Numbered from the stretch's first letter, positions 24,750 through 36,613 are shown. The stretch: DNA of 64,000 nucleotides from Cephalopachus bancanus (GCA_027257055.1 JAPVLO010000320.1:620001-684000), one strand, 5' to 3'. Made by a program: numbers and translations. The notes: a model not told the origin generated them from the sequence alone.

Positions 24750-25635
24750 TTAAAAACTGTTCCATATCAGAACCTATAAAATGACTACAACTTAAAAAAT
24801 GAGTATATTTAACACATCTGTTGATGCCATCTAAAGAACAAATGTTTATTTTTGCTGTTTAGATGGAGTCTACAGGCTTTTATTTCTAACAGTCCATCGA
24901 TACTTTATCCTATTATATTGTTTTAAGGAGAAATTTTCATTTTGCATCAAACTCTTAAATTCCCAACTTCTCAATGCATTTTCCCTAAATAGAGTCTTAT
25001 TAATTATTCAGCGACAGGAAAAGTTTCTTACAGAGAGCAACTGGTAAAGCAATTAAAACAAAAAAATTCAAAAGTGGTTGTTCAAGCAATTAAACTTTTG
25101 TTTAGAGAATCTCTTTTCCATTTCATTTCAAGAATGATGCTGTTTTAATAGGTCTGTTTCATTTTTTAAAAGCATTTTTTAAGCTACAAAAGAAATATAA
25201 GCACAAAACTAAGCATCTGAAAATTAAATCATGTCACCAACACAACTTCATTTTGGGAATTTCCTTGTAATTTTCTTTATATTATCTGGTTATGTTCATA
25301 GCATATGTATAGTGTTGCCTCATAAGTATTCTCCCCCTTGCTATAAAAGCTTTGAAATATGGTTCAAATTCTGCATGTTTTCTATATAAAGAGTTTTCCA
25401 GACTTTAGAAATCTGTGGGGCCGCACTTCCACTAATACCACTCACATTCTGCTGAACCTGCCTCTGATGCAGGTAACTGCAAAATATCCAGTCCCATGCC
25501 ACTCTGCAACAACAGACTTGTTTTCTTTGGTGGGGAAGTGGGTACAATACTCAAGTTCCACTCACCATTTCTTTGAAAGGGTAGCCAGATCTGATGCATT
25601 TTAGTGACTACTAGGAAAAAAAAAAGATCTACTGC
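24750..25635. other. Unique AT-rich sequence
   Basis: No gene or repeat is recognised. Confidence 0.5.
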
Positions 25636-25639
25636 TATT

Positions 25640-25850
25640 GTAAGAGTCTTCCTCCTTCATGCTAAGCACACACTACACACAAGACCTCATTGAATCCTAA
25701 GAGTCTTAGGATGTAGGTATGCACTGCCAATTTAGGGAGGAGGCAACGATTCAGTGTCTTCTCCGGTGCCACACGACCAGTGAAGGAATTGTGATGTGTA
25801 ACCCAATCTGTCTGACTCTGAGTCCCAGGGTTCCTAAGTACTCCCTCATG
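25640..25850 (-). repeat. MIR (antisense)
   Basis: CCTCATTGAATCCTAAGAGTC and GCCACACGACCAGTGAAGGAATTGTG follow antisense MIR order. Confidence 0.65.
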
Positions 25851-25959
25851 ACACAGCCGGGACGTGGGCTGCACCTCCCTTTCCTCCACTCCCAGCTCAT
25901 TCTGAAAGTATCTTTCCATTGCATTCGTTTGTATGGTGATTAAGAGAATGTGCTGGACA

Positions 25960-26110
25960 AATCATTCAACAAAGTTACCAAGTGCTTATGGAGAGGCTGC
26001 TCAGTGCCACGGTGTGCTTGGTGCTAAGCTACAGAGGTGAATGGTATCACTGTCCTGCCAGGGGGCCGTGAGCTTACAATACAAGGCATGGGGGTACTTA
26101 AAAGCAAGAC
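25960..26110 (-). repeat. L2 3' end (antisense)
   Basis: TCATTCAACAAAGTTACCAAGTGCTTATG, GTGCTTGGTGCTAAGCTACAGAGGTG and GTGAGCTTACAATAC match the antisense L2 tail. Confidence 0.7.
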
Positions 26111-26114
26111 GATG

Positions 26115-26815
26115 ATTTTTTTTTAAAGCCACGTGATGCCTGGTCAGTGTCCACAGACAGCTGCTGAGAGAGTGACAGTGAACAGAAGCTTGTACGGGGA
26201 GGCCCATGAGCAGATACAAGTGACTCCTTCCATCCAAGGAATGAACAGAGAGTTGGTTAAGGACTCTTCGGGCTGTTCCCTCTGATCCTTTCATGGCACA
26301 AATTCCCAAACTGGAATTGTTTTTGGCTCTGCAAATGGAGGCATTAAAAGGGAAACATTCAGTTGAAAGTAAAACCAAGTTTTGGGAAATCTGGAAAGAA
26401 ATATGAAAAGCCTTTTTATAGCTATACTATTGGGGTCACCCTCCCATCCCAAGTGGCTGTTTGAATGCAGCTGTCTAGTCCCTTGACTTGGCTCCTGTCA
26501 ACTCAAGTGGCAAAGATATCCCTGGTTCCAGTAAACACATGGCTCTTTTTAGCACTGGCAGAGAGGAGTTGGAGAGGAGCTGGCAGGGGATTTCTGGCCA
26601 AGCTTGAACCAGAGACTTAACAGAAAGGCAGTACCCTCAGGGTCCAGCAAGGCAGTGACAGGTAATCAAGGTGAGAGAACCCTCAGGAAACGGGCAGCCC
26701 AAGGTCATGACTGTCTGGTACTCCTTCCATAGTTAACCCTTGGCGATTCCACACTTTGCTTTAATGAGAGAGGGCTGCTGTTTCTCTCCATCCCTGCCTT
26801 GTCTTCCCTCAGAGG
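26115..26815. other. Unique sequence
   Basis: No gene or repeat is recognised. Confidence 0.45.
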
Positions 26816-26819
26816 CCTG

Positions 26820-27045
26820 GTAAAGAGGAATGTGGACTCAAAGTTCAAATATCCACTCCACCACCTACTGGCTGTGGGACCTTGGGCAAATGACTTCAGT
26901 TTCTTTACCTGTAAAATGGGGTAAACGCGGCATCCAACTCATGTGGTAGCTATAAAGTTTGTTTGGGATAACAGAGGCACGGCACTGAGAAGCGCCTGGC
27001 ACAGAGCTGGCATTGTGTCAGTGCTTGGTAAACGACAACTGTCAC
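26820..27045 (+). repeat. MIR (sense)
   Basis: CCACCTACTGGCTGTGGGACCTTGGGCAAATGACTTCAGTTTC and CCTGGCACAGAGCTGGC are clear sense MIR. It is one of the best preserved in the window. Confidence 0.88.
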
Positions 27046-27304
27046 TCAGGAAACCTGCTGTCTAGCCTACTCTTTGTCCCAGGTATATGACCGCTCCTGT
27101 ATTGTTCATTCTTCCCCAAGACAGGCATAACTCTCTGGTCACGGCCATGCTCTGCTATTGCAGGACGGCCAATAAATGTTTTCTTGGTTTATGTAGCAAT
27201 GAAGGACCTCTGAAAACCTCCAGGAGCAAGAGACTCTCTTATCCTTATCTCAGTACCCTGCAAAGTAGAAAGTAGTCAATTAAAAAAAAATCATTGCTGG
27301 GTTT

Positions 27305-27490
27305 ACTCTGTTGTGAAGGACCTTAGAAACGATCTAGTTTGACATCTTCACCATGAAGATGAGAAAGCAGTCCAGGTGGGAAGCCCACCCACCGTGTCAG
27401 AGTGAGCGTGAGACCCGAGCAGGAATGAAACAAGGGCTCTCACTCCCAATCCAGAGCTGGTTTTCCCAAAGGACCCTGCTCAGAGTCAAG
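27305..27490 (-). repeat. MIR-like element (antisense)
   Basis: GGACCTTAGAAACGATCTAGTTTGAC, then GAAGATGAGAAAGCAGTCCAGG, and a final GGGCTCTCACTCCCAATCCAGAGC follow the antisense MIR3-like pattern. Family assignment is uncertain. Confidence 0.5.
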
Positions 27491-27499
27491 GCACGGCCA

Positions 27500-28335
27500 G
27501 TCGACTGACTTTACCTTGCTACAGATCAATGGTGAGGAACATGTCATGTTTAAAGAGCAGTAAAAATTCTTTATTTGCTGCAGGCATTCTTTCTTGAATT
27601 TTAACATGTGCCTTGGATGTAGTAAAGAGGCAATATTTTGTTGATTTGATTTTACATAAAAAGGCAAATGATTCTAGGAAATATCCTCTCAACTTGGAAA
27701 TTTTTCTTAGATACAAACACTTGCCATCTACAAAGAGTTAATGAAACGTTCTGGATAATGAAATACACTGGTTAACTAGGAAGTCTGATTTTTTTAAAGA
27801 ATTAGAAATACCATGAAATAAAATATGCTAGCATCTTTAATATGTTTTGTCTAAATATCTTTAATCTAAAAGGTATCTTAGGCAGTATCATTCTGGGTAT
27901 TAATGACCATCATTTTGTGTTGACCCCAGACTTGTTAGGACAGACCCAGGTTCAAATGATCTTTCTCTTTGTACCCATAATGAAACACCCTGCCCAAATT
28001 CCAATTTTTCAGAAACAAGTAACCAAATAAATCAAGTCAGCAAGCATCATAAATAAAAATAAACATAAGTCACAACAGACTGAAAAACCCCCAAAGGAAG
28101 GCTGGTGGGCTTATCTACAGAAGCACGTGCACATGAAACAGAACCGATTACGCATATCTACGGCTATAGATGTGACGTGTGTTTGTAAGAGCCTCCAGTA
28201 TAGAGCCAATGCGACAGCAGACACAGCTTGAGCAACAGTGCAAATCTGGCATCCAGAATCTTTAATTACCCATATTTATGAGAAAGAAGCAAATGGCAAG
28301 AAAGGTGGATATCACAGATTTTGTTAAAAAAAAAA
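27500..28335. other. Unique AT-rich sequence
   Basis: No gene, RNA gene or repeat is recognised. Confidence 0.5.
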
Positions 28336-28340
28336 ATCAG

Positions 28341-28641
28341 GCCAGGCAAGATGGCTCGAGCCTGTAATCCCCACACTTTGGGAGGCCGAGGCAAGAGGAC
28401 AGCCTGAGCTCAGGGATTCGAGACCAGTCTGGCCAACTTGGTGAGACCTTGTCTCTACAATAAATCAAAAAAATAAGCTGGGTGTGGTAGTGCGCACCTG
28501 TAGTTCCAGCTCCTTGGAAGGTTGAGGCGCAAGGATCGCCAGAGCCCAGCAGACGGAATCTGCAGTGGCCATGAGCATGCCACTGCACTCCAGCCTGGAT
28601 GACAGAGTGAGACTCCAACTCAAAAAAAAAAGAAAAAAAAA
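28341..28641 (+). repeat. Tarsier-type Alu
   Basis: GGCCAGGCAAGATGGCTCGAGCC start, CTACAATAAATCAAAAAAATAAGC linker and AGACTCCAACTCAAAAAA end are all tarsier-type. Confidence 0.93.
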
Positions 28642-29960
28642 TCAACTTTCTAGGCATATTCTGACATCAGAAAACACTGAACTCAAACTCCTATGCTTTC
28701 TACATTACTATCAGATTGAAACATGTCAAACTGCCTTTCTAAGGTCAAAAAGAGTCCAATATTAAGATATCACATTATTCAAACCAACATGTACCATTAT
28801 GACCTCCAGCACTGAAGACAGCCTCGATTAAACATGGGTCCAGGAAAATCATCTCTTTATTTTATAATGAATTTCTTCAATGAGTTCCGGGGTAGAAAAA
28901 GTAAGGAGATGTGGGGTTAACAGTTGTATAAATTACCAAAAACTCCATTGACTAAACTCTGCATTTTCTAAGCATTCCTATTAAGTTTTACTGCAGAATA
29001 ATTTATGAGCTGTCTGAGGCATGTTGTGGGGGGAAAAAAAGTCTGACATTTAAGACTATTTTAAAGCATCTCTCTTGTAAAAAGAGCCGGAGGTGTGGCA
29101 AGTTTGGGCCTTACCCGCGCCTGGAGGGAGAGCTGGGGTTTCCAGCAGTGTGGGGCAGGACACTGGCCCTGCTTCAAAGGCCCGGCTGGCTCCCCACGCA
29201 CCCCGAGGCACTGATGGGCAGAGACAGCATCTCTGTTCCTATCTGGGGCCTCAGCCCTCTGTTTGCCCTCCAAGCTTCCCTGCTGCCTGAGGAGACATGT
29301 GAAATATTTCCATGAAGGGCCTGCTGTGTGGAACCAACAGGAAATAAAGGTTTACCCCAGCGACTCCCCGCTAACCAAGAGGCGGGGGTCCATCTGAGAA
29401 TCACAGTTTTCCAAGAGACTTGTTATTTTTACCAGATGTTTTCAAAGGCAGGTCTTGTGCACAGGATTTGGGAGGTGGTTTTGTTTTCTGGAAGAGAAAA
29501 TACTTCACCATAAGAAGTATTCTCATTGAGCATTAACAGCCAACCTGGATTCAAACTGACGTGGGGGAAAGACACCCCCACAGAAACATGACTTTTAAAT
29601 TGTCTTAGGGCTCAAGGGACACAGAGCATTCATAGACTCTGAAACTTCCTAAAGGAAAATTCGACCATCTTTTTACAAAAGTATTAAGCTAAAGAGACTT
29701 CACTGGACCAGCCCGGGCCATGGCCCAGACATAAAAACTGGTGTTAGAGCACCCTCGGACCCCGTCATGACACGACCCTTTCTCCCAACTGCCTATCCAC
29801 TCACGCCCATTACCATCACGTGGTTAAGGCACCCATGCATAGATCACCCTTTCCTTTACTCCACTGCCAGGTCTCCCAGGCGATACCACGTGTCTGAAAT
29901 ACTTTCCCTCTCCCTCTTCCCAGCCCCTCCAAGCTAAGCTGCCTCAACATGTCTTTTAAA
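28642..29960. other. 1.3 kb repeat-free sequence
   Basis: No interspersed repeat is recognised. The GC-rich centre (29085-29290) contains a minus-strand donor-like site (GGCGCGG|GTAAGG near 29113) next to a 70-codon minus ORF. I cannot identify a product. Confidence 0.45.
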
Positions 29961-29964
29961 TGGC

Positions 29965-30260
29965 TCCCATGGTGGCTTACACCTGTAATTCCAGCACTTT
30001 GGAAGGGTGAGTCAGGAGGGTCGCTTGAGCCCAAGAGTTTGAGAACAGCCTGAGCAACTTAGTGAGACCCCCATCTTTACAAATAAAAATAAAAATAATT
30101 AGCCAGATGGGGTGGCACACACCTGTAGTCCCAGCTACTTGGGAGGCTGAGGTAGAAGCTTGATCCCAGGAGGTCGAGGCTGCAGTGAGTTGTGGTTGTG
30201 CCACTCCACCCTGGGCAAGAGAGTGACACTCCAACTCAAAACAACAACAACAACAAAAAC
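29965..30260 (+). repeat. AluJ-like SINE, first of three in a row
   Basis: CCATGGTGGCTTACACCTG to GACACTCCAACTCAAAACAACAACAAC. The 5' end is slightly truncated. Confidence 0.9.
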
Positions 30261-30266
30261 TACTTG

Positions 30267-30395
30267 CCAGGAGTGGTGGCTCAGGACTGTAATACCAGCA
30301 CAGTCCTGAGGTGGGAAAATTGCTTGAGCCCAGGAGTTTGAGACCAGCCCAGGCAACAGAGTGAGACCTCTTTGTTAAATAAATTTTTAAAAACT
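30267..30395 (+). repeat. Alu left monomer, second of three
   Basis: GCCAGGAGTGGTGGCTCAGG to GCAACAGAGTGAGACCTC, then an AT-rich linker and the start of the next Alu. ACAGTCCTGAGG replaces part of the CTTTGGGAGGC segment and overlaps the preceding CAGGACTGT as an imperfect hairpin. Confidence 0.8.
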
Positions 30396-30403
30396 GGCTC
30401 TCA

Positions 30404-30699
30404 GCTGGATTTTGTGGCTCAGCCTGTAATCCCAGCACTTTGGGAGGCTGAGATGAGTGGATTGCCTGAGCCCGCGATTTCGAGATTCGCCCGGGGCAAC
30501 TTGGCAAGACCTCATCTCTACAATAGATAAAAAAAAAAAATCAGTCAGGCGTGGTAGCGCATGCCTGTAATTCCAGCTACTCGGAAGGCTGAGGTGGAAG
30601 GATCACCGGAGCCCAGGAGGTCGAGGCTGCAGTGGCCGGGAGCATGCCACTGCCTTCCAGTCTAGGTGACAGAGTGAGACTCCAAATAAAAAAAAAAAA
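30404..30699 (+). repeat. Tarsier-type Alu, third of three
   Basis: Target duplication TGGCTCTCA at 30395-30403 and 30700-30708 shows that it inserted just after the left monomer. GGTAGCGCATGCCTG and CACCGGAGCCCAGGAGGTCG are diagnostic. Confidence 0.93.
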
Positions 30700-30709
30700 T
30701 GGCTCTCAT

Positions 30710-31285
30710 CTCCTCCAAAAAGATTATCTAGGATGGATGGATCCCAGGGAAGGTTGGAGGGCAGATTTCCACAGCCCCAGCCCACCTAGACATGGCAAGT
30801 GCCTGTGTGCAATCTTTATCCCTTTCCACGTGTAGAATCTGCACACTTCCTCGCTAGGCTGTATACTGGCCTAAGGTGTGTTTTCTCCCGTCGAATAATT
30901 GCTCAGTACAACATATCTAGCTCAGAGCATGAGCTTCCAGAAAGCCATGTTTTCAGACCCGGTATGTAGAGAAAGACTGAAGGGAACGAGGGAATCCTAT
31001 CTAAAGAAACGTGCAGGGGCGGCAGGGTTCCAGGCCTGGTGGGCAGAGCTGAGTCTACCCCTCCGTCTCGCAGCTGCTTTCAGGGCCACTTGCTTTGCCT
31101 TTGTGGGCTCTGCTTTCCTTTTCTGCAAAGGATGAAATAGTAACACCCATCTTTGGGGTGAGGATGGTGACCGAGCGTGACACATGTTTCCTGGCTAAAC
31201 AGAAGAATCACGCCTTGCGTTGCCACTGCTGCTTGTCCCAAGCTCTACCAACACCCTTCATAAATAGTTCCTATATTCAAATAGC
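30710..31285. other. Unique sequence
   Basis: No gene or repeat is recognised. Confidence 0.45.
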
Positions 31286-31304
31286 CTTAATTTACCTGAT
31301 TTTT

Positions 31305-31595
31305 TTTTTTTTTTGAGTTGGAGTCTCACTCTGTCGCCCAGGCCGAAGTGCAGTGGCACACTCACAGTCACCCCAGTGCTGACCTGCTGGGCTCCGATGA
31401 TCCTTCTGCCTCAGCCTTCCAAGTAGCTGGATCTACAGGCGTGTGCTACCATGCTTGGCTAATTTTTTATTATCTTACTGTAGAGACGAGGTCTCGCCAA
31501 GTTGCCCAGGCTGGTTTCGAACCCGTGGGCTCAGGCAATCCACTCGCCTTGGCTTCTCAAAGTGCTGGGACCACAGGCTGAGCCAACGAGCCTGG
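31305..31595 (-). repeat. Tarsier-type Alu nested at an Alu junction
   Basis: CCTGATTTT at about 31296-31304 and 31596-31604 is its target duplication. It inserted at the edge of an older Alu (31614-31915), next to that element's own duplication. Confidence 0.92.
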
Positions 31596-31613
31596 CCTGA
31601 TTTTCTATCTTTC

Positions 31614-31915
31614 TTTCTTTTTTTTTTTTTGAGTTGGTGTCTCACTCTGTCACCCAGGCTGGAGTATACTAGCGCCATCATGGCTCATTGCAGCTTCCAC
31701 CTGCTGGGTGCAGGCGATCTTTCCACTTTAGCCTTCCGAGTAGCTAGGACTACAAGCACGCGCCACCACACCAGGCTAATTATTTATTTATTTACTGCAG
31801 AGACAAAGTCTTGCCAAGTTGTCCAGGCTGGTCTTGAAACCCTGGTCTCAGGCAATCCTCTCATGTCTACCTCCCAATGTGCTGGGATTACAGGCGTGAG
31901 TCACCGCACCCAGCC
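31614..31915 (-). repeat. Alu (antisense), older member of nested pair
   Basis: Its target duplication (AATTTACCTGATTT at 31289-31302; AAATTACCTGATTT at 31916-31929) now encloses both Alus, so this Alu came first. Confidence 0.92.
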
Positions 31916-31929
31916 AAATTACCTGATTT

Positions 31930-32375
31930 GAATGTGCCCTGTGTTTCCTGCCAGGCCTCCAACACACCCAGTAAAAGTAAGGAAAGATTCCTTACCTTAA
32001 CTTTCCCACTTTGCCCCTAATAAATCATTTTCTACCTAACAAAACTCATTTCTTTTAAAAAGATAATACTTTACTCTTCAACGTCTAGTTACTTCCATAT
32101 TGTCTCAGTGTTCAACTTGCTCTGTAAGTTTGGTTTATCCAAATCATGGATTCTGGCATCATGTCTAACTTACCCTGTCTCTGAAGATTCTGAACTTCTT
32201 ACTGACTTAAAAATCTCAAGGCTCAAAGTACCCTTAGATCAGTCAGGCCAGCATTTCCCAAAATGTGTACCACAAAACATTGCAGTTCCCAGAAAAGTTA
32301 GTGCCGAGAAGCTTGCAACACCCTTCCACAGAGACGCTCAAAGACCCTCAATGACTTATTTGGGTATCTGAAAAG
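31930..32375. other. Unique sequence
   Basis: No gene is seen. Confidence 0.45.
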
Positions 32376-32465
32376 TAGTGTCATCATCGATCGGATGGCA
32401 AATGGTGGAGACAGACTCAAACCCGGGTCTCTCGGACCCTCAGCCTCTTGCCCTTCTCACCACAC

Positions 32466-32640
32466 CAAGGGCTCTCAAATGTCAGCACGGGGCAGAGTCA
32501 CCAGCAGGGTTTGTGAAAGGGCAGACCGGGCAAGCCCAGCCCAGATGTTCTCATTCATTGGGCTCGAACGGATTGCTAACTAGTTCCCAGGTGACTCCGC
32601 TGCCAGGAAGCACACCTTGGGAACCACTGAACTGTGTCCA
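32466..32640 (+). repeat. MER5-like hAT-Charlie element
   Basis: GGCTCTCAAATGTCAGCACGG, then CCCAGCCCAGATGTTCTCATTCATTGGG, then CCCAGGTGACTCCGCTGCC and CTTGGGAACCACTGAAC, is sense MER5 order with both ends present. Confidence 0.75.
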
Positions 32641-32762
32641 TCTGCAGCATACAGGGGTTTCCTGCACAGCGCTTTGCCCTAAAGAGTGAAGACCTGGTGG
32701 GGAGGCCAAAGCGTAGATGTGAAAACGCCTAAATGGCAACAGGGTTAATAAATAACACTTCA

Positions 32763-33054
32763 GGTCGGGCTCAGTGGCTCAGCCTGTCATCCTAGCACTT
32801 TGGGAGGTCGAGGCAGGTGGATTGCCTGAGCTCGTGGGTTCGAGACCAGCCTAGGCAACTTGGCGAGACCTCGTCTCTACAATCAATCAATCAATCAATT
32901 AGCTGGTAGTGGTAGTGCATGCCTGTAGTTCTGGCTACTTGGAAAGCTGAGGCGGAAGGATCGCCGGAGTCCAGCAGGTCGAGGCTAAGATGGCTGTGAG
33001 CGTGCCACTGTACTCCAGCCTGGGCAACAGAGTGAAACTCCAACTCAAATAAAT
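32763..33054 (+). repeat. Tarsier-type Alu with target duplication
   Basis: AAATAACACTTCA (32750-32762) and AAATAACCCTTCA (33055-33067) flank it. The linker is (AATC)n and GCTCAGTGGCTCAGCCTGTC is the tarsier-type start. Confidence 0.95.
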
Positions 33055-33099
33055 AAATAACCCTTCAACACACAATGCTGCATCTAATTCACTGCCAAC

Positions 33100-33230
33100 C
33101 GGACAGTCTAGCATCCAAGAACTACAGAAGTTGGACAGTGGGACTTGAGCTAGGTCTTAGAGGATAGGAAGGCCTGAGTAAGAAGCAGAAGAATGGGAAG
33201 AGCCTTCCACAGGGAAACAATGGCTCCTGT
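33100..33230 (-). repeat. L2 fragment (antisense), doubtful
   Basis: GAGCTAGGTCTTAGAGGATAGGAAGG followed by GGGAAGAGCCTTCCACAGGG resembles antisense L2 (ctgggtcttgaaggatgagtagg). It is weak. Confidence 0.4.
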
Positions 33231-33656
33231 TACCCCAAGATGTGTGTTTGTAGAAGCGCAGGATTTGGAGCTGGAAGGGACTTGGCCTGTGTCTCTGGAG
33301 AGTACTCAGGTTCTCACATTTAAATACGGGTGTGACTGCTATTTCAAAAATTCACAGGAAAGCACTTAATGCAAAATAGAGTAGCTCCTCTCCAGTGTGA
33401 TCTGGAGGAGCTGGCAAAAAGGTCTTCCCCCTCCCTTCCCATCTGTAGCTTTACTTCCTCAGCTCATCTCCTCTGCTGGACTGACCCTCACCCATCTCTA
33501 ACACATCAAACCCAGGACCACGCTGAGTGGGTCACTATGCCCGCAAGTCAACCGGCGCGGGCTAACAGGGCGCAGATGAAATGTACCAGTTCCTAAACAT
33601 TGCCTCTTCTCCCTCCCCCGCCCATTCCCCAACAATAACGAAAAGAGAGAATCTGG

Positions 33657-33953
33657 GGGCCGGGCTCAGTGGCTCAGCCTGTCATCCCAGCACTTTGGGA
33701 GGCCGAGGCGAGAGGATTGCCTGAGCCCGCGGGTTCAAGACCTGCCCAGGCAACTTGGCGAGACCTTGTCTCTACAATAAATCAAAAACTAGCCGGGTGT
33801 GGTAGCGCACACCTGTAGTTCCAGCTACTTGGAAGGCTGAGGTGGAAGGATCACCAGAGCCCAGCAGGTCGAGGCTGCAGTGACCGGGAGCATGCCACTG
33901 CACTCTGGGCGACAGAGTGAGACTCCAACTCAAAAAAAAAAAAAAAAAAAGAA
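33657..33953 (+). repeat. Tarsier-type Alu, close to the local consensus
   Basis: Target duplication AGAGAATCTGG at 33646-33656 and 33954-33964. GCCGGGCTCAGTGGCTCAGCC, ATTGCCTGAGCCCGCGGGTT, CTACAATAAATCAAAAACTAGCC and an 18-base pure A tail indicate a young insertion. Confidence 0.96.
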
Positions 33954-33964
33954 AGAGAATCTGG

Positions 33965-34350
33965 AGAGAGGACTTCCCAAGTGGGCCACAGCAAAATTCC
34001 TCAAAGAAAGAACCAAGGATGAAAATACGATGCTCTTTGATCACTGCTGGGGCTGTGGCCCCAATTCTAATTCTGCAATACTGCTGCTAGCTATTGCTGT
34101 CAAAGAAATAGGAATGACCTCCTTGGTGCAGGGGGACGTAAGTTTGCCTCCAATTCATACGCTCAGGGAGGCATTCACTGGATGCCAATGTAAGTTTGAA
34201 TGTGAGTGGCCACCGTTGAGATAGCCACTACTGTCCTGGTTAAGGCAGAGAAAGCACATGGGTATGTCACAAGGCACGAGTCAGGAGGAGCTGAGAGAAG
34301 GAACACTGGAGGTTAAGGTGGAGTGAGGCACTTCTGGGGACAGGAGGAAG
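33965..34350. other. Unique sequence
   Basis: No gene is seen. Confidence 0.45.
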
Positions 34351-34379
34351 TGGAAGGCAGGAGAGGGAGGGGAAGAACA

Positions 34380-34600
34380 GGTGGCCCATGAGCACCTGCT
34401 CTGTGCTGCACACTGCTGGGTCCGTCACCTCCTCTCTCCTGTCACCTAAGTCAAAGCCCCATGAGGTGGATCCATCTGTAGTCAGAGAACCGAAGCCTTG
34501 GAAGCTTAAGGGGCTTGTCCACAGTCAACATGGGAATTTCAGCTCTGGTTTGTCTGAATCCAAGATGGCAATCTCCGATGAGGTAACTTAAGGTGATGTA
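34380..34600 (-). repeat. MIR (antisense)
   Basis: GAGCACCTGCTCTGTGCTGC, AAGCCCCATGAGGTGGATCC and GGGGCTTGTCCACAGTCAACATGG are antisense MIR landmarks. Confidence 0.7.
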
Positions 34601-34604
34601 GGAC

Positions 34605-35175
34605 CCAGAAACGTCTACCACCAAAGTCAACTAAATCAGAGTAATGACACTTTCCAGTCTTTTCCAAAGAGTCAATTTATAACTTAAAACACAAAGAAAT
34701 CATCCATTATATATTGAGTTGCACACACACATGAGCTGCATATTTGCCTAAACGTCCAGATTTAAGTATTATAAAGTTCTAAATTAGTTATATATGGACA
34801 AATAATTGGACCATTTGTTAAAAATGATCACCATTGATAATACAGTTTATGCTTTTAAAGGGACTTGAACACATGAGTAAAGTGGCCTAAAACATGACAT
34901 TCCCTTTTCTCCCCCAAGATGCTATACAAAAGCAACAAGGAGATGAGGAAAAGGAGTATGGATAGGTTCTTTGAATAAAACCAGGTGACAGATATAAACC
35001 ATACATGCAAAAACTGTTATGGCCTCCAAAAGCTGCCACTGCTTTCTGTGGTTCAGAAACAAGCAGAGATAAGAACAGCTTAGGACTCATGTGTTTCCAG
35101 ATCATATGAAAGAAATAACACCAGTAAGTACATACATACCTGTTTACACACCCAGGGCAGGTCTATGAGCTTTAT
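34605..35175. other. Unique AT-rich sequence
   Basis: No gene or repeat is recognised. Confidence 0.5.
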
Positions 35176-35188
35176 ATAGACTAGTGTG

Positions 35189-35488
35189 TTTTGTTTCATT
35201 TTTTGAGACAAGGTCTCACTCTATCACCCAGGCTAGAGTGCAGAGGCATGATCCAGCCTCACTGCTGTTCGACTTCCTGGGCTCAAGGGATCCACCCATT
35301 TCTGTCTCCTGAGTAGCTGGAACTACAGGGGCACACCACCACACCGGCTAATTTTTAAAAATTATTTTGGTAACAGTGAGGTCTCACTATGTTGCCCAGG
35401 CTGGTTTTGAACTCCTGGGCTCAAGCGATTCTCCCACCCCAGCCTCCCAAAGTGCTGAGATTACAGGCATGAGCCACTGGGCCCAGCC
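35189..35488 (-). repeat. AluJ-like SINE (antisense)
   Basis: Target duplication AGACTAGTGT at 35179-35188 and 35490-35499. It inserted at the edge of the MIR at 35500. Confidence 0.93.
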
Positions 35489-35499
35489 TAGACTAGTGT

Positions 35500-35660
35500 T
35501 TTTAAACATTACATCCTATCAGCAAGATAAATTTTATCTAGCAAATGAGGAAACTGAGGCACAGAGAGGAACTGCCAAGACTAGCTCAATAGTAAATAGA
35601 AAAACCAGGATTTAAAACCCAGGCCCTTGGGCTCCAGAACGCTACATGCAACCATTGAGA
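35500..35660 (-). repeat. MIR (antisense)
   Basis: GAGGAAACTGAGGCACAGAGAGG followed by AACCCAGGCCCTTGGGCTCC is antisense MIR. Confidence 0.8.
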
Positions 35661-35689
35661 TAGACTGTCTATCCTACAGCAGATATACA

Positions 35690-36110
35690 AGATTTTTCAC
35701 TATACAGAATTTTATGGGCAAAAGATTAAAACAGCCTAACTACCGATCATAGGCCATTGTTTATGAATTATGACACAGCTTCTCAATGGAAAATAAGACA
35801 GCTGTCAAAGAGAATGAGGTAGCTCAATATTTGATGTGAAATGATCTCCAAAATTACAGTCAAGTAAAAATGGTTCAAAATACAGTGGACAGCATGAAGT
35901 AATTTGTGAGGAGAAAACATACATAATCACATATTTATAAATGCCTAGAAAATCTCTGGAATAGTATAGAAGAAAATGGTGTTCAGGCTTGCTTCTAAGG
36001 AGAGATACCTAGGTATGAGGCGGAAAATTTACTTTTCACCGTATACTTTTTTCTAATTTTGAAATTCTGCACATATTGACTGTATATATTGCCCATTTAT
36101 TTAAGACAAA
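35690..36110 (+). repeat. L1M 3' UTR (sense)
   Basis: It follows the L1M 3' end order: GAAATGATCTCCAAAATTACAGTCAAGTAAAAATG, ACATTTATAAATGCC-like, then CTTTTTTCTAATTTTGAAATTCTGC. The copy is old. Confidence 0.6.
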
Positions 36111-36310
36111 GTCAAGCTGTTTTCCAACCTGATTCACAGTGGGGAGGATGAATAGAGTGAAAGTAATCAGAATAGTAGCTTATGACAAAAACCTCTTCAT
36201 TCCATAGAGAAAAACGTAAGTTCCTGAATTTTTCACAGTAGAGATTCTGAAATGCTGAGAACTTAAAAAAAAAAAAGTATGCCATCCACTTTCTTCAACC
36301 AAGACACTTG

Positions 36311-36613
36311 TTTCTTTCTTTCTTTTTTCTTTTTTTTGTCTAGGAGTTTCACTCTGTCACCCAGCCTGGAGTGCAATGGCACGTTCACAGCCACCGCAGC
36401 CTCGACCTGCTGGGCTCAGGTGATCCTTCTGCCTGAGTCTTCCAAGCTGGAACCACAGACACGTGCCACCACGCCAGGCTAATTTTTTGATTTATTGTAG
36501 AGACAAAGTCTCACCAAGTTGCCAGGCTGGTCTCGAACCCCTGGACTCAGGCAATTCTCTCACCTCCACCTCCAAAGTGCTGGGATTACAGGTGTGAGCT
36601 ACCGCACCCAGCC
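36311..36613 (-). repeat. Tarsier-type Alu (antisense)
   Basis: T/C-rich tail, CCTCGACCTGCTGGGCTCAGG and TTTTTTGATTTATTGTAGAG. It forms an inverted pair with the Alu starting 120 bases downstream. Confidence 0.92.

Noticed and set aside
29061..29273. Minus-strand ORF ending near a GTAAGG donor-like site
   Set aside because: A single donor without a clear acceptor or recognised product is not enough to call an exon.
29977..30507. 176-codon minus-strand ORF
   Set aside because: It is made of three adjacent Alus read in reverse.
31443..31931. 162-codon plus ORF
   Set aside because: Alu translation across the nested Alu pair.
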